Positions 12,175 to 24,624 of a stretch of 64,000 nucleotides of DNA are shown here, piece by piece. Under the pieces are notes generated by a model, which searched no databases, was not told where the DNA came from, and saw nothing but the letters and a program-made list of their open reading frames with translations. Each line of letters opens with the position of its first letter. Positions within the stretch are counted from its first letter, which is position 1. The translations under genes and the position numbers were made by a program. The DNA lies in contig LNKV01000003.1 of the NCBI GenBank assembly GCA_001465935.1, positions 1,060,363-1,124,362 of the forward strand. Direction: 5' to 3'. This stretch comes from Clarireedia homoeocarpa (lineage: Eukaryota; Ascomycota; Leotiomycetes; Helotiales; Rutstroemiaceae).

Positions 12175-14109
12175 CTAAAAATTAATCCTTTGATACTTGC
12201 ATAAGGTGACATTCTCATCAAAGCTCCAGACGATATACCCACTGACGCAGGCCCAAACTAAAAAGTTATCATCACCCAAGACATGCCCTAGTGAACAAAT
12301 ATCCTCGTTCATTGGGCCAATCATAGGGCGTAAGTCATTATAAACAAACGCGGCACCCACCGCTTCCCACCCAAAACCTAACCCTGATGGAAAGGTCTTC
12401 TTCAAGTTCGCAGAAACACGTCGGTGTCGTACGTCGCAGTTGTTCAAGGATACCAAATCATGTATGTAGCGGTAACCTGCCGAGTTGAACAGGATTTGAT
12501 CGCGCCATATTAAAGGCGTCCACTCCATCGTATCATCCGGCTTCTTGCGTCCCAAATCCGACTGATGGTTGGCATGTGATTGGAATTCACCTGTGAACAT
12601 ATTGAATGATGCGAAAAGAGACCCACCATTTGGACTGAAAACGTCATGATCGCATGAACGCCGTGGTATGAGCTCTCCGTTATTGTCTCGCAGATTGTGA
12701 CCTGTGCCCGGTGTCCAGATTGAGACAAGTCCATCACAATCCATAGCTTTGACCTGGATTCTGCATCTAAGGCTCTTCAAGCTATTATAGCTACATTCAA
12801 AGTCTTGGAACCACATTTTTTGAGGTGTGTTATGAAGATACTCTTGAACATATAAGCTGCAATCAAGGTGGGTGTAATGCCATGCTGGTAGCTTCAAGCG
12901 CGGCTGATAGAAAGCGTAAAGGCGGTCCTGATTCGTTGGGTGGAAGACGACACCTCCAAGACAAAAACCGGGAAACGAGCTCGAGGCTATCCAGCTTGGC
13001 ATGCCAATGTTCTGCACAGAATGCCCTATATGCCAGATGGAAAGGCCACTTGAATTCTCAATGGAAGTAGGATTTCTGGAGAAAACGACTCGATCTCCGC
13101 TCACACTCACTATTTTAACCAGGCTTTCCAGATAGATGCTTATCGGATCAGCTTCTTGATCTACTAACCATGCCATAAGACGAGGTTTCCTAAAAATTTG
13201 TGTAAGCCAAATCCCATAACAATCTATCTTTACCAGTAATAATTATATTAAGGAAGAACATGACTCCGTAGAGAGTGTTTGACAAAAAATCAAGATACTC
13301 ACGAGGTTTCTACGAAGGCCACAAGGTAGCTGTCAGATAATATCCAATGGGCAAAGTTCCGTCTGTGCTCTTCGGTGCAGGATATTGAGACATGCGTCCT
13401 GAGGTTATTGACTACAATACAGTAGTCTTCTACCTGTACTGCTAGTTTGCCATTTTTGTACTGGAATTTTTCTGGAGTTTCGGTGTCAAATATTTCATGT
13501 CCTGGCCGTTGGACAAAGGAACCCTCAAATGAATAGCAGGCCATCGAGTGGTACTGTCCACCGAGTCTTTTCTGCCGCTTCATACATAAGGAGGGTATGA
13601 GAGTGCCTATGTTCTCAAGATACGCCTTCTTGCTTGTATCGTCTAGTGGAACAAATTCTCGTTCCCAGGTTCCACGGAAATGCAGTCGGAGCATGGTGCC
13701 ATACACGTCCTCACTATCCAGCTTCTCCCTCCATACTCGCGATACACAGCGCATAGTTATGTAGCCGTCGAGGCTCACATACTGCAGGATGAGCTGAAGT
13801 ATCTCAGCTGGTAGCTTTGCTATGATGTCACACTGAAATGTGCGCTTGTCGAAATGAGCTTTGAGCAGACGCAATTCTCCAAATGTCAGGGTTGGGTTGT
13901 CAAGAAGCTTTTGGATCCTGTTAAATGCTTAGCTGGAACTGAGTTTTTAATGTGCAGAACAAATATCTAGAAGCGTTACAATATTACTGTGGAGCAACAA
14001 TCTTGAACGAGAGCAGTTCACCTTACGCTGAATTACGCATGCGGATGTCAGGCGAACCATCTGCGAGTTGCATGCCCTCGAGGACTTTAACCAAACTTCT
14101 TGAATCCAT
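12175..14109 (-). CDS. F-box protein, substrate adaptor of unknown target
   Basis: Exons 14109-14027, 13917-13303 and 13189-12175 give 570 aa. An F-box lies near residues 65-105 (IIAKLPAEILQLILQYV, then MRCVSRVWREKL), the motif that binds Skp1 in SCF ubiquitin ligases. The remaining 460 residues have scattered Trp and Gly and alternating hydrophobic strands that could form a beta-propeller-like fold, but I recognise no named repeat. Both introns are phase 2; the second joins ETS to KPRLMAW. The gene faces the pentulose kinase tail to tail with about 220 bp between stops. The first exon is short and supported only by phase and ATG context. Confidence 0.78.
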
Positions 14110-15590
14110 TGTAAAACGAGGAAAGAAAAGAGAACGACCATAAATAGTGAGACGAATCAAAACCTTTTTATAATCATGAGTATGGACGACAGCTGTGCTG
14201 CGATGCGCATCCCGCCCAATATATAATTAGATCCCTTGCATGATAGAGATAGGTCCAGATCTAGATGCTTATCCGGAACAATGCGGCCGCTTCCGGAAGC
14301 TTAGCTACACCCTGTGGAATAATTTGGAGCATGCATGATGTGAACTTGAATCCATCAACATTACCTGAGCAGACGATTTATTTTCAGGAGTACGATTATT
14401 CCCGAAGGCGTTCATATCTCCATTCCGATTTTAGAACAAAGTTGCAGTCTAAAAGGAATCTCCATTCGGAAATTGATTCAGAAGAAAGAGCGGAAGTATG
14501 GATAGAGGTCGGGATAGAAGGTTAGTTCTTTATTTATTTATTCACAGCTGTGCCCCGTCGATATAACGTACTTGAGGAGAGGATTTCTGGAGGGAGAGGA
14601 TGGCAACCGCTAGGTCGCACATGGATAGAGCTACTTCGCTGTGGTTATATACGAAGTGAATGGGAATTGGAGCATGGACGACGATATGAAACCTACGACC
14701 GGAGGCAGCTCTATCGCGAGAATCATTTCAGACACACACCGCTGGCAGGTGGGCATTCAGGCGAATATCACGGAGCTATATTGATGCAATTTGGTCGTAC
14801 AAACCTCATGCTCCGCCCTCCTGTGTGCCGATGAACTCGGTGAGGTAGCCTGCCGGATGAACGACGCAATGAGGCTCGGACCCGATTCAATCAATAAGAC
14901 GACCACTGCCCTTACGACTGCTCGCTGCGATAAGTTTTACTTCGCAGATATTGACATTGCACCACGGCCTCTTTATTTGGACATGGACAGCAGATCTAGA
15001 TGGATGTTTAAAAAAACGATTGTCCTGTTGCGATTTCGAGAGCGCGTGCTCAGTGCAAACAATGGCGCTATGTCGATAATATGTCATTTCTCAGCTCAGC
15101 GATACTGCCAATCGAAATAAATCATATAATGAGGACATTGGAAACTTCATTACAACTCAATGAAACCAACTACCCAACTTCACCATCAAACAGAACGGTT
15201 ACTCCATATACGGACGGATATGAAAAGGAACATTACGTCACAAGCCCGCGGTCAGTCATTCATAGAGCGTTTCCCAGACCATAGGCGACTCATTGGATGT
15301 ATGATGCAATTGCTTAGGTGCGTATCGTGCAGCGGCAGTCGAGGCTTCCATTCTTTCGCCGCACCTCTAAGAGCGCATGCTTGCCCAGAAATCAATTTGC
15401 GTTTGGCGCACGCCACAGTTAGTGCTTTGCATCGATGGATCGACCAAATCATAGCAGGAAAGATTACGATGTTCGAGCGATCTTACTTGAGGGTTTACAT
15501 CGAAGGCTGGACTTCAGTGACTTTGCGGAGAGATCGACAGTGGACACGGCCTGAGGAAACCACGGCAATATTTGATATGACTTGAGATTC
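14110..15590. other. Gene-poor stretch of 1.5 kb
   Basis: Several frames of 60-140 codons occur on both strands, but they overlap each other, lack recognisable motifs, and offer only implausibly short introns (27 nt near 14522-14550) to link them. I cannot support a gene. Confidence 0.45.
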
Positions 15591-17350
15591 ATGAGTGGAC
15601 GAACGACTGGCGCAGCTACTAATTTTATTTTTGAGTGAATATGCACTAATTAGCAATCCTAATAGGTTGGACAGTCGCGGCGATGGCGAAGTAACAAGAT
15701 TAGGAGCCGGTGAATCATATAGACCTAATCCCAGGCCACGATCACCGCGGGCCGACACTTTCAGATCCGATAGAGATAGAGATCGGTCACCTCGCAGAGA
15801 CCGGCGCACACCACCATTATCCAGCGACAGCTACCACCCAGGTGCACGAGATCGGTCGCCAAGACGCAGATCAAGAACACCTCCATATCGCGCGAGAGAT
15901 AGGTCGCCTGCTCGCGATATGAATTGGCGCTCCAGGGCTAGATCACCAATTCGAGCTCGGAGTCCTTTACGAACTCGAAGTCCAAGAAGATACTCACCAA
16001 GACGAGATGATGACCGTAGAGAGAGAGCCAGATCACCACGAAGAGATGATAGGTGAATAGTCTTAGTGTGATGTTTTCTATTTGATGCTGATTATTTGTA
16101 GGAGAAGATCGAGGTCGCCTTACGATCGCGATCGTGCGCCTCCACGTGCTCGATCACCCCTGCCATCGCGAAGATCACCACCTCCAGGTCCCAGAGGATC
16201 GTGGCGCGGACGCTCTCGAACTCCTGACCGCAGAGAGGTACGCACTCCTCTAGGTCCTAGCTCCCAAAGTTGGAGACGACGTTCCCCGTCACCAGTACGC
16301 CGACGATCTCCATCTCCTATCAGACGACGATCTCCTTCGCCAGCGCCTCGGGATTCCGAAAGATCTTCCGTGAGGAGCTCAGGAAGTAATTCTCGTCGCT
16401 CTTCTCCCCCAGTACACCCTAGCAGACAACCTTTGACACAAGTGGTTAGCCGAGACAACAGACGCTCGTCTCCACCCCGAGATCGATCTCCTGGTGGCCT
16501 AGCATACAGACAAAGAGAGCAAGAGTCAGCTAGATCTACACCAAAAGACAGATCGCCAGCTCGTCCTACAGCTCCACGTTCACCACCCCGTGGACCGGCT
16601 GCCTCGTTCCGTGCACCCACAGGACCAAGTAGCACTCGTACTTTTACTGCGCCCATTCCATCTGGCCCATCATCCTACAATTCCAGTCAAAATAGAACGG
16701 AGAATAATGGCCCAGTAGTTCCTCCATCTGGTCCACGAGGCTACGTTCCACCCCGTGGTCCTGCAGCTTCAATGCGAGGCGGAAGATCATCTTTTAGTGC
16801 TGAACGCCATAGCCGACCAGACACATCATCATGGGCACAAGTGCCTCCAAGCCGGCCAAGCGCTGACTTGAATCCAAAGCCGATTTCCCACTCTACTCGT
16901 CCTCCACCGAGCGTCTCGCCATCCCCCGCAGCAGCAACACCGCCAGCCATCCCTACCGGACCATCAGGTATCCCAACCGGCCCCCGCGCCGGCACAACAG
17001 TTCCCACACGTCCTTCAAACTACCATGGACGCGGTTCTGTCTCTGGTCCCTCGTCTGGTCCTCGAATTCACCCAGCTATGATAGGCATTACGCCAATTAT
17101 CCCCGGTGGTAGAATCGATCCGACAGCTTCTGGAATCCCAGCAGATGTAGCTGCTCGTCTGAAAAAGAAAGAAGAGGAAGCGGAAGTTCTGAGGGAAGAA
17201 TTAAAACAAAAACAGGAGAAGTTAAGGAAGGGTCTGAAGACTTGGGATAGATTGAGCAGGGAGAGTCAGAGCATGGGACATAAAAGTGAATTGAGTGAGA
17301 GACATGTTAGGGTGTTGGCTGGAGAGGGGGTTGGTGGAAAGGCGTTCTAG
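15591..17350 (+). CDS. Arginine/serine-rich (RS) protein with C-terminal coiled coil
   Basis: Likely a nuclear protein linked to pre-mRNA splicing; this is inferred from composition. The body is exon 15666-16052 joined to 16102-17350 (49-nt intron, phase 2). It starts LDSRGDGEVTRLGAGESYRP, runs through about 150 residues of SPRR, RSRTP and RARSP repeats, then a Pro/Ser/Gly-rich region with PSGP units, and ends in a charged coiled coil (ARLKKKEEEAEVLREEL) and the tail ERHVRVLAGEG. There is no RRM. The start is uncertain: an ATG at 15591 fits in phase through exon 15591-15634, but this needs an intron of only 31 nt (15635-15665). Otherwise an upstream exon is missing. I cannot name an orthologue. 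Confidence 0.72.
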
Positions 17351-17769
17351 GGTTGATGTTAAGGGATGAGGGTCAATTTTACCTTGGCCTATTTCTTTCT
17401 TACTAACGTCTCTCCTAACGTCCTAATGGAGAAAGTTGTAAGTGTGTCGATGATTTAACGGATTGAAATTGCGTGCAGGGGAAGAAGGATGGATGCATAA
17501 TTTTATTACTTGAAGGACCTTGGGAGCTTTTTCTTTGATTGATCTTTTTTAGTTTCGATACCATTGAAAGCTTGATATGAAAAGTGTGGGAATGATCGTT
17601 ACCAGTGGATTTACTAGATTTTGGGTTTACACCCACAATTATCAAGAATAAATGTGCATATTTCAATGATATTCCAGTTCGCGCTGTGAACGCGCTGTCA
17701 ATTATGTCTATAACAACTCTAAATATGGTATCCAAAAGCCTCCTCACGCTATTCTTATGCATAACCCCT
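17351..17769. other. Short intergenic stretch between convergent genes
   Basis: 3' flanks of the RS protein and Orc5 genes. AT-rich, with no gene and no repeat seen. Confidence 0.5.
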
Positions 17770-19377
17770 CTACTCAGCCAGATAATCCTCCGCCTCCACT
17801 CCTACACTCCTCGCAATTCCCCTCACCACCTCCCACCCCACCGCAACCCGCCATTTACTCCCTCCCTCCAACGCATCCGCCGCATTCGCACTCCCCATCT
17901 TAACCACCAGCCGCAGACTCGCCAGCGTCGCAATCGCCATCTGGATATCCGCTTCGCCGCCCCCGTAGCCCTTTTTCTTCTTGTTCCATACACTTTTACT
18001 GTAGGAGCCGCGCCCGTCTGCGTCTTCTAGCACCACGTGGTAAATGGCGAGCATGCGCTCCAGCTGGAAGGCTTGGGGGCCGAGGAGCTTGCGTGAGATT
18101 TTACGGGATTTGCTAACGCCAGGACGGGAGGTGCTTCCGGTGAGAGCGGTTCCACCGCCACGCTTTTTGCGCTTGGAGGTGGTGTGCCGGAGGAAGTGGT
18201 GTTGGTCGGTGCGAGGAGGGTTGTGGGAGGCGAGGTAGCAGGCGAGGAGGAGGAGGCGGGTGTGGTAGGGGAGGTGGGTTGTTATTTTGTTTGGAACGTT
18301 GGAAGTTGGTGTGGAGTTGGTTGTGGAAGGAGATAGAATGGAGGGTGTAAGAGGGGTGTCGTTCTGCAGGAGTGTTCGGTTGGCGATGAGTAGACGGGAA
18401 AATTGGTGGGATGTGTAGGTTCCATTAAGTAGTGGTTGGATAAAGGTGGGCCATATTTGCAAACAAACTGTGCGGAAGGAGAGGAGATCTCGACCGGAGT
18501 GTTTGGATAATGAGTCGTATACTGTGGGGAGGAAGCGTTGCCAGATGGCTGTCGTTTCTTCGGGACCGTCTGGTAAACGGGGATGTGGTTGGCAGGTTTG
18601 AGAGAGGATTTTCACAAGCTCGGATTTATTGTAAGCTGGAAAGTTGATGTGCAGCATGCCGGGAAGGTGGAAAGAGCTCGTGCGCGGAATAGTAGTTATG
18701 AAGAGTGTTGTAAGATTTGAGATCTATATTTGTTAGCTACGGAGAGAGAATTTGGGATATTCGCAAAAGACATACGATCTCACTCATCCGTGCTAGAGCT
18801 GGAAGCATAGTCGGCGGGGCCTCCCTCTGCCTGTCTATACCGTCAAATACCAAAACGAATCTCTGTTTCGCAGCTTGTGCCAAATCTGTAGATTTCCATC
18901 CCGCAAGCAGTTTCTCGACCTCGACGACTAATTGCGCAAGATTTTCACATCTTGGTACATTCCCTTCCCATTCAACAGCTTTCGCAACGGTTCCCAAGGT
19001 TTGCTCCAGCAAGTGTCTTCCTGTAATACATTCTGCGCTTTTGATGATTGCGTAGCGTAACTCATTCTCGCTGTGATGGGTTTCAGAGCTACCGTTTGTG
19101 GTAGAGGAATCCGGGAATGATAGCGCTTCCAGCAGAGCTCTGGTTATGGCAGATTTGCCCGTAGCCTCGAGGCCATGAAGAACGACATTTCTGCAAGGAG
19201 CGGATTGGATCTGCCAGCAAAGGATTAGCTGGATGTTTCTTTCCGCTGGACCGGAAATAAATGGAATGGGCTCACGGAAAGCAGAGTAGCTAGGGAGCGA
19301 ATTTGCTTATCGCGGCAGGGGAATTGGGCATTTAAAGAGGAAAACAACAGTTCGTTCGGCAGATCAAAGAGGGCCAT
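17770..19377 (-). CDS. ORC5: Origin recognition complex subunit 5
   Basis: AAA+ subunit of the six-protein ORC that marks replication origins and loads MCM. Exons 19377-19276, 19210-18776 and 18723-17770 give 496 aa. The first splice creates the Walker A region NVVLHGLEATGKSA at residues 44-57. A Walker B-like FVLVFDGID lies near residue 152. The C-terminal third (KLLGPQAFQLERMLAIYHVV, then ATLASLRLVVK) matches the Orc5 winged-helix end. Both introns are phase 0. Middle residues 310-400 are low-complexity Ser/Thr. The gene shares a 620-bp divergent promoter region with the Zn2Cys6 factor. Confidence 0.93.
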
Positions 19378-19998
19378 TATATCATTGTCATTGGGTTGCC
19401 CGTGATTGTTGACAAGTCGCGACGTTGTTGTATTTGCTTAGCCTAAGAGCATTGGTATGGAAGTACATGCATGCATGCACCAAATCCGCGCGTCAGCACG
19501 TGAGGTCGAGCGGAAATCGTAACAGAGTTACATAAGAGCTTTGGACCCTGCACCTTATACCCGGTACATTCTGTAAAGTGGGTTAGAGTAATCACATGCA
19601 GGAAATTCTGGACGAGTCTGCAAGTTTCTACTTCGTACCTTAACTTCAACTCTTCCACGAACTTCCGTCTTCGAGGGATCCTCTCGATCCCACGTGCCGT
19701 TACTTCGTGTGCTTCCGACCTCTTGACATCCTTTGGTCTCTTGTTGTGGGAAGCGAGAAGGGATCGGTGCTCAGTACGTTCCTCCACTTCTCACCATCCC
19801 TCCACCCCGTCGTGTCCCAAGCCTCCTTTCTATGATCTTTTGCGCCGAGGATCCTTAGATATTGTTCTGATATGATTTTGACACCATCTTGACGGCATTT
19901 GGGGAATTCTTGACATCAGCAGCATCCAGACATTTTCAAGTATATGGAATTCATTCTACAAGCCTACCATACTCGTAATCGCCGAGTGTTGAGGAAAG
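19378..19998. other. Divergent promoter region Orc5 / Zn2Cys6 factor
   Basis: No gene is seen. It contains a direct CATG repeat (tacatgcatgcatgca) near 19465 and otherwise nothing notable. Confidence 0.4.
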
Positions 19999-21277
19999 AT
20001 GCCGACGACTTTCACAACAAAGAGACCTCACAAAAAGTCACGAGGAGGCTGTCAGACCTGTAAGAAGAAAAAGATCAAGGTAACGTCAGCACCCCTCAAT
20101 CGACTTCACAGTTCGATACATGGTCGCTGACCATTGATTCAAGTGCAATGAAGCTCAGCCCAAATGTGGTTTCTGCGAAATCAGAAAACTAGATTGTCTA
20201 TACGTGCCAAAAAGCACCAAATCGGCCGAGGCAGTTGTCCCACCGAGCTCAGGCAACGCTACAACCGAGCTTACTCTAAGTAGAAATGGCAGCAGTTCTC
20301 GGAGCAGTGTACTAGCTGCGGAGAATTTTACGACTTCGCTATTTCCCCCTATCACCACTTCAACCGAAACTCTTTCCATAGCGGACGTACGGATGATGCA
20401 TCACTACTCCTTGTACACTGGGGGTATTGTCGCTCTCGGCCCCCAAGCTGTTCATGTCATGCAAGTTGCAGTCCCATCACTTGCTTTCGAGAACGAGTTT
20501 CTCATGAATGGCATGTTGGGACTGGCGGCTCTTCACAATTGCTATTTACTTCCCCACGAGGAAATCCATCAACGGCAATTGGCTGTATATCGTACGAAAG
20601 CCTTAAATAGTTACCGTATGGCATTGCCATACGTTCGTAAAGACTCAAAAAACTACGAGGCGGTGTTGATAATGTCACTGCTCTTGGTTGTGCTGCTTAG
20701 TGGAGGTCCTATTTTCACAGATGACCTTACAGTGGTCAACTGGCTGGGTCTATATAGGGGCCTTGGCCTGATCATACGGCTGAAAGAAGGTGATATAGTG
20801 ACAGGGACCTCGGTCGGGCCATTGTTCGTTCGAAACCTCAACGACTTGCTTGAGACTCCCATGGTCCCTATTGCTCTGTTGAATATGCTATCCATGGAAC
20901 CCGATGACGAAGATTATGGAGATGTACTATTGTACTGCCAAACCTTAGATGCTCTTGGTTTGTTGTATGCAAGTCTCCGTCAGGACGAACTTAGTGAGCC
21001 TCTTTTCATACGGATCATTTCGTGGCCTTCATTCGCACCACCCGATTTTACAGATTTAGCGAAAAAGATGCGCCCAAGGGCGTTGGTAATTTGCGCGTAC
21101 TATATGTGCTTTGTCAAAATCGTCCATGGGCTTTGGTGGATGGAGGGTCTAGCTGACCGCGATATCAAGATTATCAGTACAACGTTAGGCCCAGACTGGA
21201 ACCACGTTATGGATGTTCCTCTCCAAGTATTGCAAATGTCAGACAAGCTCGAGATTGTGAAGCTCCTTCTTCGCTGA
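19999..21277 (+). CDS. Zn(II)2Cys6 transcription factor, Upc2/Ecm22-like architecture
   Basis: Fungal DNA-binding regulator. Exons 19999-20079 and 20144-21277 give 404 aa. The binuclear cluster spans residues 18-46 with six cysteines in CQTCKKKKIKC and CGFCEIRKLDC; the intron falls inside the cluster at IK|C, a common place in this family. From about residue 110 comes the short fungal-specific domain (DVRMMHHYSLYTG, then FLMNGMLGLAALHN), the pattern seen in Upc2/Ecm22 relatives of sterol control and in many uncharacterised factors. That resemblance does not show sterol regulation. Its targets cannot be told; the nearest genes are Orc5 and, beyond a hairpin-forming repeat, a cupredoxin. Confidence 0.92.
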
Positions 21278-22661
21278 TGATAGCAACAAGCTCCAATTCT
21301 GCTAGTAGCGCGTCGAAAATACAATAAATTCTAACACCGATGGTCCTAGACAATACGACTCTAGTTTAGGAACCCGATCTTGCCTCAGATGACCACGCGA
21401 TCATGTTCCATCCTCCTGTTTTGACGCCAAACTTTGTGCAGCTTCCTTACTCTCCCCTCCCATGAACAAATGTTAAAGTTTTGTGCGTCTTGCTACCTAA
21501 AAATTTAACATTTGTTCATGGGAGGGGAGAGTAAGATAATGTGATGGTACAAAAGGGCGGGGGCGTTGAAACGCGCCAAATTTCAAGTATTGCAACAAAG
21601 CTTCACGAGGCCCGTCCCTGTGAATGCGGTCCTCGAAGCGGCACGCCTAAAATTCGAATCCTTGCAGGTTTCATCCGGTATGTAAGATTGGGATATCGAG
21701 CGGAAATGGAGATACTGCCTGCATACTGTCTGTTTACCCCCTATAAACTGCAAATGAGTTATAGAATGAAAGAAGGAAGAGAGTCCCAGTTCCTCACAAT
21801 TAATCAGCAACAGCCTAATTCGAATACCCGCTTCGCCAACTAAGCAATCAATTCTTGCTTCGAGAAAAAGGTCAATCGGTTGACCAATGTGCCTCGATCT
21901 CCATATCCACCTGCGGCGGTAAGGAAAAACTCAAAAATAAGACACAAACTGCGCCCCCTTCAAAAATCGTTTCAATATCGGACGACATTGCTCGCCGCAC
22001 TGGATTTGACAGGAATGGAGATCTCACACCATTATGCACCAGCACCACATGGCTTGTTTGGACTAAGCGCGGGGCCTCAGAATAGCCTTTCCTCATCATA
22101 GGCTTAAGCTGATGCCAAGTTTGGGGTTCTCGCACATGTGCATGCAATTCGGGACAGGGGAGTTCGGATGGAGACTAGCCGAGCTTATCAGACGTCGGGT
22201 ATGTCAGCCCTGGGCTACCCGACAGGGGCTTGGTGTTTTATTTCGAGGGTCTGACACACATCCGATGTATACCCTGTCTCCGGGGTACAGACACACGGGG
22301 TAAATATAGTTTTGGGTTGCTGTTGGGGTCGTACGTTGCGGACCAATTGTGAATGCGGCTAAGTGCTTGTTGGTGTCTCATGTGTAATGGCAAATGGGGG
22401 CCTTTTCTCAATTCACCAGTTTTGTTGTTTTGAGTGTCTAATTCAGGGATATTAAGTAAGAGGGCGGTGTCTGATGATGAGGTATATAGTACGCGACTTG
22501 TCTTTGTTTAATGCCCTCATTCTTTCTCAGACACATACACAGTAACTTACTAGAGATTTCTTTGACAGCCTCTGCATTACCGCACAAAAGTTAGACATCT
22601 AATCTTCGTAATAATTTGCTCAATCCAACTCAACTCAGCTCAACCCAACACCAGCTTCAAC
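21278..22661. other. Intergenic: hairpin repeat and cupredoxin promoter
   Basis: Besides the inverted repeat at 21446-21535, this 1.4 kb has short frames without recognisable content. A TATATAG lies near 22483, about 180 bp before the cupredoxin ATG, and the last 120 bp are CA/CT-rich as in fungal leaders. Confidence 0.5.
21446..21535. repeat. Perfect inverted repeat, 32-bp arms, 26-nt loop
   Basis: The arm at 21446-21477 (starts CTTACTCTCCCCTCCCATG) is exactly reverse-complementary to 21504-21535, with 26 nt between. It lies 168 bp after the stop codon of the Zn2Cys6 gene. As RNA it would fold into a 32-bp uninterrupted stem. It may be the 3' end structure of that transcript, a small-RNA precursor or a remnant of a miniature transposon; no coding capacity. 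Confidence 0.95.
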
Positions 22662-23274
22662 ATGTACATCAGCACAATCACCGCCTCCCTTCTCCTCTTC
22701 AGCACCGCCTATGGTGCAGCTGACACCACCACAACAACAGCCACCACGCCCTCCTCAACTGTCTCTACTTCTCCTTCGGATCCTACACACACCATCCTCG
22801 TCGGCAAAGACGGGTTAAAATTCACACCAAACGTCACCGTTGCCAACGCAGGCACCAAACTTGAATTCCACTTCTATCCGCAAGCCCACTCCGTTGCACA
22901 AGCCTCGTTCGCAGACCCATGTGTTCCAATCTCCAATGGAACAGGCTTCTACAGTGGTTTGGTTCCTACTACCGAGGGCGCGAATGTGAATGTTTTCACC
23001 GTGGACGTCAATGATACCAAGCCCATTTGGTTCTACTGTGGTGCGCAAACTCATTGCGAGAAGGGAATGGTGGGCGCGGTTAATGTTCCGTGAGTATTTC
23101 CTTTCCTATATATTGTAAGAAGTATGGTTACTGACTGTGATGAAGGACCGACGGATCGAAGACGGTTGAGCAATTTGCCGCTGCTGCTGCTAAGGTCTCC
23201 AAAACGGTCAATGTTGAGAGTATTCAAGGCGGAGTTCTAGGTCCAGTTGCTGGGGGTTCGAACTCTACCTCTAC

Positions 23275-23307
<33 letters not shown>

Positions 23308-23437
23308 GAGCACAACTGCGACAGGATCGTCTGCAAGTGCCAGCTCGTCGAAGGGTGCCGGTGAACCAAGTGCAAGAATTGGGTGGATGGGTGTCGGTGC
23401 TGCCGTTGTGGGCTTCGGATACTTGTTGGGAATGTAA
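22662..23437 (+). CDS. Secreted, GPI-anchor-type cupredoxin (plastocyanin-like)
   Basis: Extracellular or wall-bound blue-copper protein of the fungal 'extracellular serine-rich' group. Exons 22662-23089 and 23146-23437 give 239 aa. Signal peptide is residues 1-19 (LLLFSTAYGA); a Thr/Ser-rich linker follows; the cupredoxin domain is about residues 45-145. A full type-1 copper site is visible: His in QAHSV and C-x4-H-x4-M in YCGAQTHCEKGM. The tail has a Gly-Ser repeat coded by (CTCCGG)5 at 23275-23304 and ends in a hydrophobic stretch (IGWMGVGAAVVGFGYLLGM) as expected for GPI attachment. Physiological role is not known; redox or copper binding at the cell surface is inferred. Confidence 0.9.
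23275..23304. repeat. (CTCCGG)5 coding hexanucleotide repeat
   Basis: Five perfect copies inside the cupredoxin second exon, coding an SG/GS linker before the GPI signal; prone to length change. Confidence 0.9.
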
Positions 23438-24624
23438 GGTATTTTAGGGAAGTCGAGTGGAAGACATGAGTCGGATGCATTGATTGGTTAGATAAAGAGC
23501 TCATTCGCGTTGCTTTTTGATTGCACTGGCTTTGGAGGAATAATCGCGAGGTGTTAGGGGCATTCTTGGTTACATCGGATTATAATATGATACCTAGGAT
23601 AATGCATTGATTGCTTCAGCCCAATGTTCTTCCCACTAGGAATAGTGATTGTATTCCTGTTCCGCATGTCGAGACTTGTAAAGATATGATTCCAACACCG
23701 ACTAATATTTTATCAAAGCCCTTTTGGGACTTTTCATGGTATAAAAACTTAAAGAGCATGCTCCTACTTGGGATATACACCACGTCCAAAGCAAACACGA
23801 ATGGATCGCATTGTTCCATCCTGGTCTAGACAGATTGTCTCCGATTCCAAACCGAGCCCGACCAAGTGTGTGCTCGTATATCTCATGCGGGCGTATACAA
23901 AATGATAACGATATCTTATCCTTCGGACTCGATACCGATTCTGCGCAATTGCGGCTCGCAATTGATGATAGTAGATCCGTCAGGGGATATCGCATTGGGG
24001 AACGCTGTCGTGCGATTCATGTTCCGCCTAAAACCATGACACCTACCTGTCTCCCTGACATCCGCAACTCGAAGGTTCATACCCCTTCACGAGCTTCATG
24101 AAGGAACAACCAACATGCCACACTCAGTGATTGTGACTGCTTTTGTTATGATTTCACGCTATTACTTTTACGACAAGTCAAGACACATATACAAGCTCAT
24201 ATTTGTGACAATGAGGTTTTAAATCAAAACCGAATTTCCAGGTGGGCGAAGGCTACAAAATCAGACATTGCCGGACGCTCTCGTTGGACAATACAGTAAA
24301 GCCATAATCTTGCACCTCAGACGTTACAGCAACATTTCTATACGTACTGCAAATGTCATTCAGGTGTTTCTATGGAATCTGCCCTACCTTGTGTTGGTAA
24401 TAAAACCTCAGCTAGCCACTGGGAAGTTTGGAACCTAGCTAGGAGGCTGTTAGGTATGGGGCTGCATCAAGCTTTAGTCTCATGACTAGCAATTTGCAAG
24501 ATATTAATGAAGCTTCGTGACAATTTTCTGAAAATCCTCTTGCATTCATTTACAAAGTCCGCAAAGCTGCATCTTATGTAGATATCTACTATCAATTAGT
24601 CCGTCGTCGACTTGTCATCATCAA
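23438..24624. other. Gene-poor stretch
   Basis: No supported gene or repeat. Overlapping short frames at 23600-24100 on both strands show no motif. Confidence 0.45.

Noticed and set aside
14265..15120. Three consecutive plus-strand frames as one gene
   Set aside because: Would need introns of about 27 nt, and no domain emerges from the joined product.
15160..15585. 141-codon frame as the N-terminus of the RS protein
   Set aside because: Different frame, ends in a stop before the RS exon, no donor joins it, and composition is unlike coding sequence here.
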